Shown here piece after piece: positions 44,973 through 53,616 of a stretch of DNA of 64,000 nucleotides. The position numbers were made by a program, and so were the translations under genes. The notes below the pieces were generated by a model, which saw only the letters and a program-made list of their open reading frames with translations, had not been told where the DNA came from and made no database searches. Within the stretch, counting starts at the first letter, position 1, and each line of letters starts with the position of its first letter. The stretch comes from Nannocystis punicea (GTDB taxonomy: Bacteria; Myxococcota_A; Polyangia; Nannocystales; Nannocystaceae): positions 12,292,001 to 12,356,000 of the forward strand of contig NZ_CP114040.1 of assembly GCF_026965555.1 (NCBI RefSeq), in the 5' to 3' direction.

Positions 44973-45401
44973 CTACGACGACCTGCGAGCCGGCGCCTGC
45001 GTGGCCGCCAGGACCGCGTCGATCGCTGCCTCCAGGCGCGGGACCACCAGCGCCTCGAAGCGGGACCGGGCCGCCGGGTCGCCGAAGCACCAATAAGCCA
45101 CCAGCGCCTCGAGGCCAGTCGCCGCGCGGTAAGCCCGCACGTCCCGTACGCCGCGACCCGAGGCCTTGAGATTGACGTTGCGGCCGCGCCGCACGACCCC
45201 GGCCTCGTCCTCGTCGAGCTCGGGCTCGATGGCGGCGAGCAGCTCGGCCTGCGCCTCGGCGCAGACGATCCGGGCCTTCATGCCGTGAAGCCGGTCGGTC
45301 GGGTAGTCGCCCCGCCGCGCGAGCCGAAGCCGGACCTCGCGCTCGAACTCGGCGTCGCCGAGCCAGGCGAGGGTGCGGATCGATCTCCCTTTCAGGTCCA
45401 T
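44973..45401 (-). CDS. mrnC: Mini-ribonuclease III
   Basis: 142 residues. TLAWLGDAEFEREVRLRLARRG holds the catalytic acidic pair of the RNase III fold (usual form YLGDAVYE); KASGRGVRDVRAYRAATGLEALVAYWCF follows the family pattern for MrnC/RNase III-like proteins lacking the dsRNA-binding domain. In Bacillus, mini-III matures 23S rRNA ends. ATG 45401; the frame continues upstream only as a shadow of the MFS gene. Confidence 0.85.
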   Translation of the reverse strand: MDLKGRSIRTLAWLGDAEFEREVRLRLARRGDYPTDRLHGMKARIVCAEAQAELLAAIEPELDEDEAGVVRRGRNVNLKASGRGVRDVRAYRAATGLEALVAYWCFGDPAARSRFEALVVPRLEAAIDAVLAATQAPARRSS

Positions 45402-45499
45402 GGGCGCGGCGCAGGATAGTCCAGCAGCGCGCACGCCCGCGCGTGAGCCCTTGCACGTGCGAACGGCGAGTCGGCGTCGGTGACGCTGCCGACCAGCGC

Positions 45500-45505
45500 T
45501 ATGCT
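45500..45505 (+). promoter_or_regulatory. -10 hexamer TATGCT of the MFS gene
   Basis: TATGCT ends 10 nt before ATG 45516 and overlaps an alternative ATG at 45501, which is therefore unlikely to be the start. Confidence 0.4.
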
Positions 45506-45515
45506 CCGGCCGCTT

Positions 45516-46772
45516 ATGGCCGAGCGCCCCCGCTTTTCCTCCCGGTATCTCGCGTACGCGCTCGCGGTCGTGTTCTTCGCCAACTTCCTCAACTACGCCG
45601 ACCGGCAGGTGGTGAGCGCGCTCGAGGTCGAGATCAAGGGCGCCTTCGCCATGAACAAGGCGGAGTTCGGCATGCTGTGGTCGGCGTTCACGCTCGGCTA
45701 CATGGTGTTCGCGCCGCTGATCGGCTACTGGGCCGGCCGCTACCGGCGCACCATGATCTTCGCCGTCTGCGTGTTCATCTGGTCGCTGGCGACGATCGGC
45801 TCCGGCCTGGCGACCGGCAAGACCGGGCTGTTCATGTCGCGCTTCCTGATCGGCGTCGGCGAGGCCGGCTGCCTGGTCATCGGCCCGACGCTGGTGGCCG
45901 ACTACTTCTCCGACCGGGTCCGCGGCCGCGCGCTGGCGCTGTTCTTCCTCGGCATGCCGCTCGGCGGCACCGCCGGCTACCTGATCGGCGGCCTCGTCAC
46001 CCACTACTCCGGCAGCTGGCAGAACGCGTTCTACGTCGCCGGCGCGCCCGGCCTCCTGATCGCGGTCCTGATCGCCATGCTGGCCGAGCCGGCGCGCGCC
46101 GGGTCCTCGGGGACAGGTTCTCACGAACATGTCCATGGGGTCAGGTCGTACCTCGAGCTGCTGCGCAACAAGACGCTGATGCTGATCATCCTCGCGCAGG
46201 CGTTCGCGGTGATGATCCTGGTGCCGATCCTCCACTACAGCATCGAGTTCTTCCAGAAGGAGCGCGGCATGACCAAGGTCGAGGCGTCGCTGGCGCTCGG
46301 GGTCATCGGCCTGGTCGGCGGCCTCATCGGCTCGGGCCTGGCCGGCCTGCTGGGCGACCGCCTGGCCCGCCGCACCCGCGGCGCCTACGCGCTGCTGGCG
46401 GGCATCGCCTACGCGCTGGCGCTGCCGGCCTTCTTCATCGGCTTCTCGGCCGAGAGCCGGGCGATCTTCCTGCCCGCGCTCGGCGTCGGCGCGACCTGCC
46501 TGTTCCTGTGCATGCCGGCGGTCAACACCCAGATCGCCAACGTCGTGCCCGGCGCCCAGCGAGCGATGGCCTACGCGCTCGCGGTGTTCATCCTCCACTT
46601 CCTCGGCGACATGGCCGCCCCGCCGCTGTTCGGTCAGGTCGCCGAGGTCTACGGCTCGCAGCAGACGTTCCTCGTGACGTCGTCGACGCTGATCCTCGCG
46701 GCGACCTGCTGCTTCATCGCGGTGCGCACGGCCGAAAAAGACATCAAGAAGTTCGTCGAGGGCCAGCCCTAG
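45516..46772 (+). CDS. Major facilitator superfamily transporter, spinster-like
   Basis: 418 residues, 12 predicted transmembrane helices. The N-terminal half has NFLNYADRQVVSALE (family start) and GYWAGRYRRTMIFAVCVFIWSLATIG (MFS signature loop 2-3); it is followed by RFLIGVGEAGCLVIGPTLVADYF. A hydrophilic loop at about 200-215 between helices 6 and 7 (GSSGTGSHEHVHGVRS) is encoded by a dispersed palindrome at 46111-46134. Exports or imports a small molecule, perhaps a lipid or sugar phosphate (spinster-like family). No partner genes nearby. Confidence 0.87.
   Translation: MAERPRFSSRYLAYALAVVFFANFLNYADRQVVSALEVEIKGAFAMNKAEFGMLWSAFTLGYMVFAPLIGYWAGRYRRTMIFAVCVFIWSLATIGSGLATGKTGLFMSRFLIGVGEAGCLVIGPTLVADYFSDRVRGRALALFFLGMPLGGTAGYLIGGLVTHYSGSWQNAFYVAGAPGLLIAVLIAMLAEPARAGSSGTGSHEHVHGVRSYLELLRNKTLMLIILAQAFAVMILVPILHYSIEFFQKERGMTKVEASLALGVIGLVGGLIGSGLAGLLGDRLARRTRGAYALLAGIAYALALPAFFIGFSAESRAIFLPALGVGATCLFLCMPAVNTQIANVVPGAQRAMAYALAVFILHFLGDMAAPPLFGQVAEVYGSQQTFLVTSSTLILAATCCFIAVRTAEKDIKKFVEGQP
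46111..46134. repeat. Palindrome inside the MFS central loop
   Basis: GGACA-g-GTTC and GAAC-a-TGTCC arms around TCAC. As at 30136-30169, half-sites are in outward order. It supplies the cytoplasmic loop between the two six-helix halves, a tolerant insertion site. Confidence 0.65.
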
Positions 46773-46808
46773 CGAGCGCCGCGCCACGGCGGGACCCAAG
46801 CTTCGCTG

Positions 46809-46840
46809 CCCACAAGGACATGTCCTTATGTCCTTGTGGG
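46809..46840. terminator. 12-bp stem hairpin after the MFS gene, nested palindromes
   Basis: CCCACAAGGACA (46809-46820) pairs perfectly with TGTCCTTGTGGG (46829-46840), loop TGTCCTTA. The left arm and loop also form AAGGACATGTCCTT, a perfect 14-bp palindrome, so two alternative hairpins are possible. It starts 37 nt after the MFS stop. The rest of the gap to 47020 contains only a half-copy near 46989-47006. Confidence 0.65.
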
Positions 46841-47020
46841 CCGCAGGCCGGGCGCGACCGACTGACTTTCGTCCGGCGCCCGCGCGGGCCCTCGCAGTGT
46901 CCGTCCCTCAGCTATCTACTTTGCGCTCTGCTGCGCGACCTCGAGGCTAGCAACCGCGCGCGGCAGCGACAAGGTGCGCGCGGGCCTCACGTGTCCTTTG
47001 CGACAGGCGTCCCACCTGCG

Positions 47021-48328
47021 TCAACCATCGTAGCTCTCGTCGCCGATGGTGGCCTTGAGCGCACCGGTTGCGGCGTCGTACACCTCGACGGAGCTCATGC
47101 GCACCAGGAAGACATGGTTCGCGGTGGCCTCGATGCCGCGCAACCAGTCGACCGCGAAAATGCTGCGCAGCTTGTCGTCCCACAGGCGATCGCCGGTCTT
47201 CGCGTCGAGGGCCACGAGGTGCCAGTGTTCCGAGCCCTCGCCGTAGGTGGCGAAGTAGCGACCGCCGGCCAGAATGTCCTGTTCGTTGTCGCGCTCGCGC
47301 ACGGAGGCGAGGTCGACCGCGGGCACCGGGCTCTTCCAGCGGACCTCGCGCGACGCGGGGTCGAAGCCGAAGGCCATCGGGTACGCGGTGCCCGGCGCCT
47401 TCACGCCGCGCGCCACCGCCAGGTCGCCGTCGAGGTGGACCCCCGAGACCTCGATGCCCTCGACCTTCGGCGCGCGACGCAGCCGCTCGCTCGTCGACAG
47501 CGCCGGGTCGCCGCCGCGCGGGCTCCACACGTTCTGCGCCTCGCAGGCGCGCGGCAGCTTCTCTTCCTTGAGCGCCGGGCCGGCGGCGTCGACCAGGAAC
47601 TGCCGCCGGTCGACCAGCGCGAGGTACAGGCGCGGGTTGTCACCTGTCCCATCGAGCAGGCAGAAGCGCTCGGCGCGATCGGTGAGGGCGATGTCCTGCA
47701 CCGGCTTGCCGTCGGCCAGCCCGAACACCTTGAGCTTGCCGCGGAAGTCGGTCACGAACAGGCGCTCGCCGACCACGCTGAAGTACGTCGAGCGGTAGGC
47801 CTCGCCGTAGCTGCCGAACGGGCCGACGCGGTAGCGCTCGGCGCCGTCGTCGGCCGCGAACACTGCGACGTGGAGCTGGTCGTCCGGGCGCACGCGCAGG
47901 CGGCCGAGCACGTGCTCCTTGCCGTCGATGGTGACGATGAGCGGCGGGCCGCCGACCTCGTCCCACATGAAGTTGGCCTCGTTGCGCATCGGGTCGGCCT
48001 TGACCGGCGGGCCGCCGATCGTCGACGCCTGCGCGGGAGCACCCGGGGTCGTCGGCACCAGCGCCGGCGGGATCGAGGTCGAGGTGGCCGGCGACATCGC
48101 GAGGAACGCGGTCAAGGCCCCGATCACGCCCATCGCCACCACGCCGCCGAGCACGATGAAGAGGGCCTTGGGAGCCGCGCTCGTGCCGGGGACGTGCTGC
48201 GGCTGCACCGCGGTGGTGCGCGGCAGGTCGAAGTTGGCGCCGCAGTACTGACAGCGCGCGCGTCGCTTGCTGTCGTCGGGCTGGAGCTTGGCGCCGCAGT
48301 TGGGGCAGTCGAAGCTGATGACGGCCAT
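47021..48328 (-). CDS. Zinc-ribbon protein with TM and beta-propeller-like domain
   Basis: 435 residues. Zinc ribbon at the N-terminus (ISFDCPNCGAKLQPDD, RARCQYCGANFDL), one transmembrane helix (about 57-80), a Pro/Ala linker, and a PQQ-like repeat domain: FVTDFRGKLKVFGLADGKPVQDI, VALDAKTGDRLWDDKL, VEVYDAATGALKATIGDESY. The zinc ribbon is inside and the propeller is outside (inferred topology). Third gene of the rseP-uvrC transcription unit with a 16-bp gap to uvrC. A TACCGT hexamer 10 nt upstream of ATG 48328 may give an extra start. Confidence 0.75.
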   Translation of the reverse strand: MAVISFDCPNCGAKLQPDDSKRRARCQYCGANFDLPRTTAVQPQHVPGTSAAPKALFIVLGGVVAMGVIGALTAFLAMSPATSTSIPPALVPTTPGAPAQASTIGGPPVKADPMRNEANFMWDEVGGPPLIVTIDGKEHVLGRLRVRPDDQLHVAVFAADDGAERYRVGPFGSYGEAYRSTYFSVVGERLFVTDFRGKLKVFGLADGKPVQDIALTDRAERFCLLDGTGDNPRLYLALVDRRQFLVDAAGPALKEEKLPRACEAQNVWSPRGGDPALSTSERLRRAPKVEGIEVSGVHLDGDLAVARGVKAPGTAYPMAFGFDPASREVRWKSPVPAVDLASVRERDNEQDILAGGRYFATYGEGSEHWHLVALDAKTGDRLWDDKLRSIFAVDWLRGIEATANHVFLVRMSSVEVYDAATGALKATIGDESYDG

Positions 48329-48344
48329 CGCGGCGACGACGGTA

Positions 48345-50849
48345 CTACGACTCGCCGCGCGGGGGCGCACTCGCGTCGGCCCCGCCCTCGCGCAGGGCCT
48401 CGTGGATCCGCTGCGCCAGCGCTGCGCCCACGCCTTTCACCTCTGTCAGCCGCGCCGGTTCCGCGTTGCGGATCTCCGCGACCGTGCCGAAGTGGTGGAT
48501 CAGCGCCTTCTTCAGCGCCGGGCCGACGCCGGGGATGTCGTCGAGGGCGCTGTGGAGGGCCCGCTTGCCGCGGCGCTTGCGGTGGTGGGTGATGGCGAAG
48601 CGGTGCGCCTCGTCGCGGATCTGCGTCATCAGGTACAGCTCGGAGCTGCCGGGTCGCAGGCGGATCGCATCCTTGGCGCCGGGCACGAACACGCGTTCGG
48701 GCTTGACCTCCCACTCCTCCGGGCCGTCGTCGGGCGTGCGCACGACGTAGTCCTGGTAGCTCTGGCCCGGGCGCTGCGGCGCGTCGGGGTCGGGCTCGAC
48801 GGGCGCGGGCGCGTCCTCCGCCTTGAGCGAGCTGGCGGCCTCGAGCGCCTCCGCGGCGTCGGCGTAGGTCTTGAAGGTGCGCAGCCGCTGCAGCGCCGCC
48901 TTGCCGCGGCCGAGGCCCTGGCGCCGCTCCTTGGCCAGCGAGACGACGTCGACCCCGCCCTCGCCGATCGGCACCCCGAGGTCGCGCAGCGCGGCGATCA
49001 CCCGCCCGAGCTGGCCCTTGCCGCCGTCGATGACCATCAGGTCGGGCAGCGCCCAGGTGTTCTCGAGCACCTCGTCGACGGCGTCGAGCGTCGCCTCGAC
49101 CTCGGCCTCGGCCTCGGCGGACTCATCTGTCTCTTCGGACACGTCCTCGCCGACGTTCGCGCGCTTGAGCCGGCGGCCGAGCACCTCGTACATGCTGCGG
49201 AAGTCGTCGTTCTGGCGGTCGCCCTGGGCCAGGCCGCCGAGGCCCTTGATCTTGAAGCTGCGGTAGCGCTTCTTGGCCGGGGCGCCGTCGACGAACACGA
49301 CCATCGAGGCGACCGTGTCCTGGCCCTGGATGTGGCTGATGTCGTAGCACTCGATCACCCGCGGCAGGCGGGTGAGGCCCAGGCGCTGCTGCAGGGTGCG
49401 CAGCGCCTGCTCGCTGTCCTCGGCGCGGTTGCGGCGCGAGGTGAAGTTGGACGCGGCGTTGCGCTGGGCCAGGAGCAGCAGCTTCTTGCGGTCGCCGCGC
49501 TCGGGCACCAGGAGCGCGACCTTGCGGCCGCTGTGCTCGCGCAGCCACGCCTTGAGCGGCGCTTCGTCGTCGTCGAGCAGCTCGGAGGGCAGGAGGACCT
49601 CGTCGGGGATCGTCGGCGCGTCGTCGTAGTAGGCGACGAGGAAGCTGCCGAGCACGTCGGGGTCGGGCAGCTCCATGCCGCGGGCCGAAAAGGTGCGCGT
49701 GCCGAGCAGCTTGCCCTGGCGCACGTGCATGACCACGAACTCGACCTGGCCGCCCTCGCGGTACATGCCGACGACGTCCTGGTCGAGCGTGGCCGAGCCG
49801 ACCACCTGCTGGCGCTCGAGGCTGGTGCTGATCGCCGAGAGTTGGTCGCGCAGGCGCGCGGCCGTCTCGAACTCGAGCGCGCCGGCGGCGTCCTCCATCT
49901 GCGTGGTGAGGCCGGCGACCAGCTCCTTGTGCCGGCCCTCGAGGAACAGGCCGACGCCCTTGACCTGCTGGGCGTACGCCTCGGTGTTCACCGGGTAGAC
50001 GCAGGGCGCCGGGCAACGGCCGATCTGGTGCTGCAGGCACGGGCGCTTGCGGTGCGTCAGGGTGTAGTCGGTGCAGGTGCGCAGCTTGAAGTAGCGGTTG
50101 ACGACGCGAAGGGTGTGGCGCGCGCTCTGGGCCGAGTGGTACGGGCCGAAGTAGCGGGCGCCGTCCTGGCGCATGCGCCGGACCAGCTCGAGCCGCGGCC
50201 ACTTGGCCTTGGGGTCGAGGCGGAGGACCAGGAACTGCTTGTCATCGCGCAGCTTGACGTTGAAGCGCGGCTTGTACTTCTTGATCAGGTTGTTCTCGAG
50301 CAGCAGCGCCTCCTTGTCGTTGGAGGTGACCACCGTCTCGATGTCGCCGAGCGTGTGTGCCAGGTAGGGCACGAACAACCGCGGGTCGGTGCCGTTGAAG
50401 TACTGCCGCACGCGCGCGCGCAGCCGCTTGGCCTTGCCGACGTAGACGACGTCGCCCTTGCGGTCGCGCATGATGTAGACGCCGGGCAGGTCGGGCAGGC
50501 GCTCGACGATCTCCGCCAGCTCCTCGGCCGTGCTCGCGCGCGGCTGCCACTCCGCGTCGGCCTGGATCGCCGCCAGCGCCTCCGTCCGCGCCGAGCCGCC
50601 GAACCGCCCCGGCGCGTCGAGGTCGCCCGCGCCGCCGTCGGCGACCTCGAAGCTCTCGAGCACGTCCTCGGTCTCCGGCGTGAACGCCTCCGAGGACGGC
50701 GGCTTCGGGGCGTCGTCAGGGTATGGCTTTTGGGCCATGCCCGAAGGGCCCTGTCCTGAAGGACCGGTCACCGGAGGAGCAGCGGGCGTCGGTTCGTCGG
50801 CGGGGGGTGAGGCGGGGTTGTGCGGGGGTCGTCCTTGACGCGCGGCCAT
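48345..50849 (-). CDS. uvrC: UvrABC excinuclease subunit C, long form
   Basis: 834 residues versus about 600 for typical UvrC. N-terminal extension of about 110 mostly disordered residues, then the GIY-YIG domain (LPDLPGVYIMRDRKGDVVYVGKAKRLRARVRQYF). A UvrB-interaction UVR motif follows (LVAGLTTQMEDAAGALEFETAARLRDQL). Then an RNase H-like endonuclease domain (ECYDISHIQGQDTVASMVVFVDG, LPDLMVIDGGKGQL, SLAKERR), and a C-terminal HhH pair (LDDIPGVGPALKKALI, LTEVKGVGAALAQRIHEAL). An acidic insert (EDVSEETDESAEAEAEVEATLDA) interrupts the endonuclease domain and begins at a dispersed palindrome. Nucleotide excision repair incision. ATG 50849 lies 8 nt after rseP. Confidence 0.9.
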   Translation of the reverse strand: MAARQGRPPHNPASPPADEPTPAAPPVTGPSGQGPSGMAQKPYPDDAPKPPSSEAFTPETEDVLESFEVADGGAGDLDAPGRFGGSARTEALAAIQADAEWQPRASTAEELAEIVERLPDLPGVYIMRDRKGDVVYVGKAKRLRARVRQYFNGTDPRLFVPYLAHTLGDIETVVTSNDKEALLLENNLIKKYKPRFNVKLRDDKQFLVLRLDPKAKWPRLELVRRMRQDGARYFGPYHSAQSARHTLRVVNRYFKLRTCTDYTLTHRKRPCLQHQIGRCPAPCVYPVNTEAYAQQVKGVGLFLEGRHKELVAGLTTQMEDAAGALEFETAARLRDQLSAISTSLERQQVVGSATLDQDVVGMYREGGQVEFVVMHVRQGKLLGTRTFSARGMELPDPDVLGSFLVAYYDDAPTIPDEVLLPSELLDDDEAPLKAWLREHSGRKVALLVPERGDRKKLLLLAQRNAASNFTSRRNRAEDSEQALRTLQQRLGLTRLPRVIECYDISHIQGQDTVASMVVFVDGAPAKKRYRSFKIKGLGGLAQGDRQNDDFRSMYEVLGRRLKRANVGEDVSEETDESAEAEAEVEATLDAVDEVLENTWALPDLMVIDGGKGQLGRVIAALRDLGVPIGEGGVDVVSLAKERRQGLGRGKAALQRLRTFKTYADAAEALEAASSLKAEDAPAPVEPDPDAPQRPGQSYQDYVVRTPDDGPEEWEVKPERVFVPGAKDAIRLRPGSSELYLMTQIRDEAHRFAITHHRKRRGKRALHSALDDIPGVGPALKKALIHHFGTVAEIRNAEPARLTEVKGVGAALAQRIHEALREGGADASAPPRGES
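49127..49143. repeat. In-frame palindrome encoding DVSEETD in uvrC
   Basis: CTGTCTCTTCGGACACG, read on the minus strand as GTG-TCC-GAA-GAG-ACA. It sits at the beginning of the acidic insert, suggesting the insert grew from an element insertion. A second, looser pair of copies lies near 50735-50765 in the N-terminal extension (GPSGQGPSG). Confidence 0.65.
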
Positions 50850-50857
50850 GGGCCATC

Positions 50858-51946
50858 TCAGCCGAAGAGGTGCGAGAACAGGTCGTTGCGGATGGTGACC
50901 CAGAGGATGAGGCCGAGCAGGGCCAGCATGCCGATGCCGTGGACGGTCTCCTCGATGCGGGGGGTCACGCGCCGGCGGGTGACTGCCTCCCACAGGAGGA
51001 AGACGAAGCGGCCGCCGTCGAGGGCGGGCAGCGGGAGCAGGTTGAACAGGCCGAGCAGGGTGCTCATCTTGATGGCGATCTCCAGGAAGGCCTCGACGCC
51101 GCGCTCGGCCGACTTGGCGATCTCGCGGACGATGCCGACGGGGCCGCTCATCTTGCCCTCGATGCGGCCGGTGACCCACTTGCCGAGCGCGTCGAGCTGG
51201 AAGGCGCTGAACTTGATCGGGAACAGGACGGCGGTCTTGGCGGCGATGCCGACCGGATGGGTCTCGCGCGTGACGTCGCCGGGCGACATCTGGATGCCGA
51301 TCTTGCCCTCGGCGGTCAGCGGCAGCTGGAGCTCGACCTCCTGGCCCTCGCGGCGGACCACCATCGCCACGGTCTCGCCCTTGTGGGCGCCGGTGGTGGC
51401 GAGGATCTTGTCCTGCGTGCCGCGGCCGGTGACGTCGTCGCCGGCGATCTTCACCAGCTCGTCGCCGGGCAGAAGACCCGCGGTCTGGGCCGCCGGCTCG
51501 ATCACGTTGTCGACGCGCATCGACAGCGGGACCTCGTTACCGACAATAGTGAGGGCGACGAAGCCGAGCACCATCGCGGTGAGGTAGTTGGCCAGCGGAC
51601 CGCCGAGGATGGCCAGCATGCGGGCCCAGATCGGGCGGTTGCGATAGAGAGTGGGGTCGTTGGGGTCGTGCTGGGGGACCTCGCCGGGCCGCCCGCCCTC
51701 GGCCACCGCGAGCGAGGGCGCGTCGTCGGCCTCCATGCCGACGATGTGGACGTAGGCGCCGAAGGGGATGGCGCTGATGACGAACTCGGTGCCGCGCCAC
51801 ACCCCCAGCCGCGCGATCACCGGACCGATGCCGAACACGCTGAAGCGGTCGACCTTCATGCCGGTGGCGACCGCGCAGATGTAGTGCCCGAACTCGTGAA
51901 CGATGATTAAAAGCGAGAGCGCGACGATGGCGAGGAGAGTGGCCAC
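50858..51946 (-). CDS. rseP: RseP-type site-2 metalloprotease
   Basis: 362 residues. Zinc motif HEFGH in LLIIVHEFGHYICAVATGMKVDRFSVFGIGP, PFGAYVHIVGM, GGPLANYLTAMVLGFVAL, a PDZ domain (about 155-240: NVIEPAAQTAGLLPGDELVKIAGDDV), and the third metal ligand in LFNLLPLPALDGGR. Intramembrane cleavage of anti-sigma factors or signal-peptide remnants. GTG 51946 has TATAGT on the minus strand 6 nt upstream. Heads the rseP-uvrC-zinc-ribbon unit. Confidence 0.9.
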   Translation of the reverse strand: MATLLAIVALSLLIIVHEFGHYICAVATGMKVDRFSVFGIGPVIARLGVWRGTEFVISAIPFGAYVHIVGMEADDAPSLAVAEGGRPGEVPQHDPNDPTLYRNRPIWARMLAILGGPLANYLTAMVLGFVALTIVGNEVPLSMRVDNVIEPAAQTAGLLPGDELVKIAGDDVTGRGTQDKILATTGAHKGETVAMVVRREGQEVELQLPLTAEGKIGIQMSPGDVTRETHPVGIAAKTAVLFPIKFSAFQLDALGKWVTGRIEGKMSGPVGIVREIAKSAERGVEAFLEIAIKMSTLLGLFNLLPLPALDGGRFVFLLWEAVTRRRVTPRIEETVHGIGMLALLGLILWVTIRNDLFSHLFG

Positions 51947-51952
51947 CGCGGG

Positions 51953-51958
51953 ACTATA
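51953..51958 (-). promoter_or_regulatory. -10 hexamer TATAGT of leaderless rseP
   Basis: On the minus strand, TATAGT ends 6 nt before GTG 51946 with no Shine-Dalgarno. Transcription would start at the GTG. Confidence 0.5.
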
Positions 51959-51971
51959 GCAGCGAGCGAGC

Positions 51972-52559
51972 TCAGGTCCCGAGCGGGCGGTCGAGCTGAC
52001 TCAAACCGACCCAACCCAGGCGCTGGCGGAGGAACAGCGCGGCGCGTTCGGCGACGCCGCGGTCGGGCGCGGGGCTCCACGCCGGCCTCTGGCCCCGCGC
52101 GGCGAGCTCGTGTTCGACGGCCTGCTGGGCTGAAACGAGCCCGCCGGTGAGGTTGCCGAGCACCTGCGCGCCGAGCTTGGCCTCGACCGCGAGGATCTCC
52201 CCCGGCACGATCGCGGCTCGCTTGCCGTTCTCGAGCTGATTCAAACCCCAGGTCATGAGCTGGGGGTCGACGAGGCGGTCGACCAGCAACCAGCGTTCGC
52301 CGCGGGCCGCCCGCGCCGCCTCGATGACCGCCATGCCTTGACGCACGTCTTGCAGGATCCGCAGCTCGGGGAGCCGCGCGTGCAGGACGCTCAGCAAGCT
52401 GAGCGTGTTGTCGACCGAGGTCTGGTCGACGGCCAGCAGCTCGAACGGCCGCCCCTTGGCCCCGACGCTCCGCACCACGTCGACGGCCCGCCGCACCATC
52501 CGGGTCACGGCCGGTTCACGATTCCGCAGCAAGAGGATGACGCTGAGCGACAATTGCAT
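51972..52559 (-). CDS. Small GT2-like (nucleotide-sugar-binding fold) protein
   Basis: 195 residues. LSLSVILLLRNREPAVTRMVRRAVDVV and ELLAVDQTSVDNTLSLLSVL follow the first half of a GT-A fold: the variant DQTSVDNT replaces the usual DDGSTDNT. PELRILQDVRQGMAVIEAARAARGERWLLVDRLVDP continues it. The second half and clear catalytic motif (DXD) are missing or strongly diverged. Possibly a non-catalytic or reduced glycosyltransferase-like domain. ATG 52559 was preferred over 52589. Confidence 0.6.
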   Translation of the reverse strand: MQLSLSVILLLRNREPAVTRMVRRAVDVVRSVGAKGRPFELLAVDQTSVDNTLSLLSVLHARLPELRILQDVRQGMAVIEAARAARGERWLLVDRLVDPQLMTWGLNQLENGKRAAIVPGEILAVEAKLGAQVLGNLTGGLVSAQQAVEHELAARGQRPAWSPAPDRGVAERAALFLRQRLGWVGLSQLDRPLGT

Positions 52560-52971
52560 GGCGGCGTGCGTGGGGGAGTACTCCCTCACTATGCCCGGTA
52601 ATAGTTCCGAACGCCGCTCATCGTCAACAAATCACCGATTGGCGGCCAGGTAGACGCGGATGAATCAGGCAACACCTGGGTCTTCACTTGCAGCGTGCGG
52701 CCCATCTCGGACCTCGGTCACGTCCTGGTCGCGACGATCTCGGCAGCCTCGAGCGACGCACTGGGCAGTGCGCAAACGCAAGGACCCGGGTCCCTCGCCC
52801 GGCGGCCGCGCCTGACGGGCACGGCGGGCTCGACTTTTTTCGTCGGGCCTGCAAACAGACAGCCGCACGGAGCGACCTCCCCGCAGGGGCAGTTTCGCGT
52901 ATCATCCGCGCGCCGCTCGTGATTGCCCCTCAGGGGCCCCGCGCGACCACAGGAAGAACCAGAGCAATCTC
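52560..52971. other. 412-bp spacer before ssb
   Basis: No gene seen. It should hold the divergent promoters. TATCAT at 52900-52905 is a candidate -10 for ssb. Two small GC hairpins flank it: CCCC-GCA-GGGG at 52879-52889, and GCCCCT/AGGGGC around one base at about 52924-52936 in the predicted leader. A short A/T-containing stretch near 52620-52690 contains no recognisable element. It lacks the dispersed palindrome. Confidence 0.5.
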
Positions 52972-53616
52972 ATGGCTGGCGTCAACAAAGCCATCGTCCT
53001 CGGCCGCCTCGGCCGCGACCCGGAGCTTCGGTACATGCAGAACGGGCAGCCGGTCTGCAAGCTCAACGTCGCGACCTCGCGCAAGTACCAGAACAAGAAC
53101 AACGAGATGGTCGAGGAGACCGAGTGGCACCGGATCACGGTGTGGGGCAAGCAGGCCGAGCACTGCAACAACTTCCTCACCAAGGGCCGCGAGGTCTACG
53201 TCGAGGGCCGCCTGCGCACCTCTTCGTACGAGAAAGAGGGCCAGAAGCACTACACGACCGAGATCGTGGCCGACACGGTGCAGTTCCTCGGCGGCCGCGG
53301 TGAAGGCGGCGGCGGTGGTGGCGAGGGTGGCGGCGGCGGTGGTGGTGGTTTCGGCGGCGGCGGCGGTGGCGGTGGTAGCCGCGGCGGCGGCGGCGGCGGG
53401 AACTACGGCAACCGCGGCGGCGGCGGTGGTGGCAACCGCGGCGGCGGCGGTGGTGGGTACAACCGCGGCGGCGGCGGCGGTGGTGGCGGCGGCGGCTTCG
53501 GTGGTGGTGGCGGCGGCGGCTTCGAGGACGACGGCGGCGGCGCCGGACCGGGCAACGAGCCGTACGACAACAACTACATGCCGTCCGACCCGGGCGACGA
53601 CGACATCCCGTTCTGA
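52972..53616 (+). CDS. ssb: Single-stranded DNA-binding protein with long poly-Gly linker
   Basis: 214 residues. OB-fold at 1-108 (NKAIVLGRLGRDPELRYMQNGQPVCKLNVATS, EWHRITVWGKQAEHCNNFLTKGREVYVEGRL). The linker at about 109-190 is almost pure Gly with scattered Arg, Asn, Tyr and Phe. The conserved acidic tip is DDDIPF. The tip recruits repair and replication proteins. The linker is encoded by GGC/GGT repeats (about 53300-53530), prone to length change. ATG 52972 follows AGGAAGAACCAGAG. Essential for replication, recombination and repair. Confidence 0.95.
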   Translation: MAGVNKAIVLGRLGRDPELRYMQNGQPVCKLNVATSRKYQNKNNEMVEETEWHRITVWGKQAEHCNNFLTKGREVYVEGRLRTSSYEKEGQKHYTTEIVADTVQFLGGRGEGGGGGGEGGGGGGGGFGGGGGGGGSRGGGGGGNYGNRGGGGGGNRGGGGGGYNRGGGGGGGGGGFGGGGGGGFEDDGGGAGPGNEPYDNNYMPSDPGDDDIPF

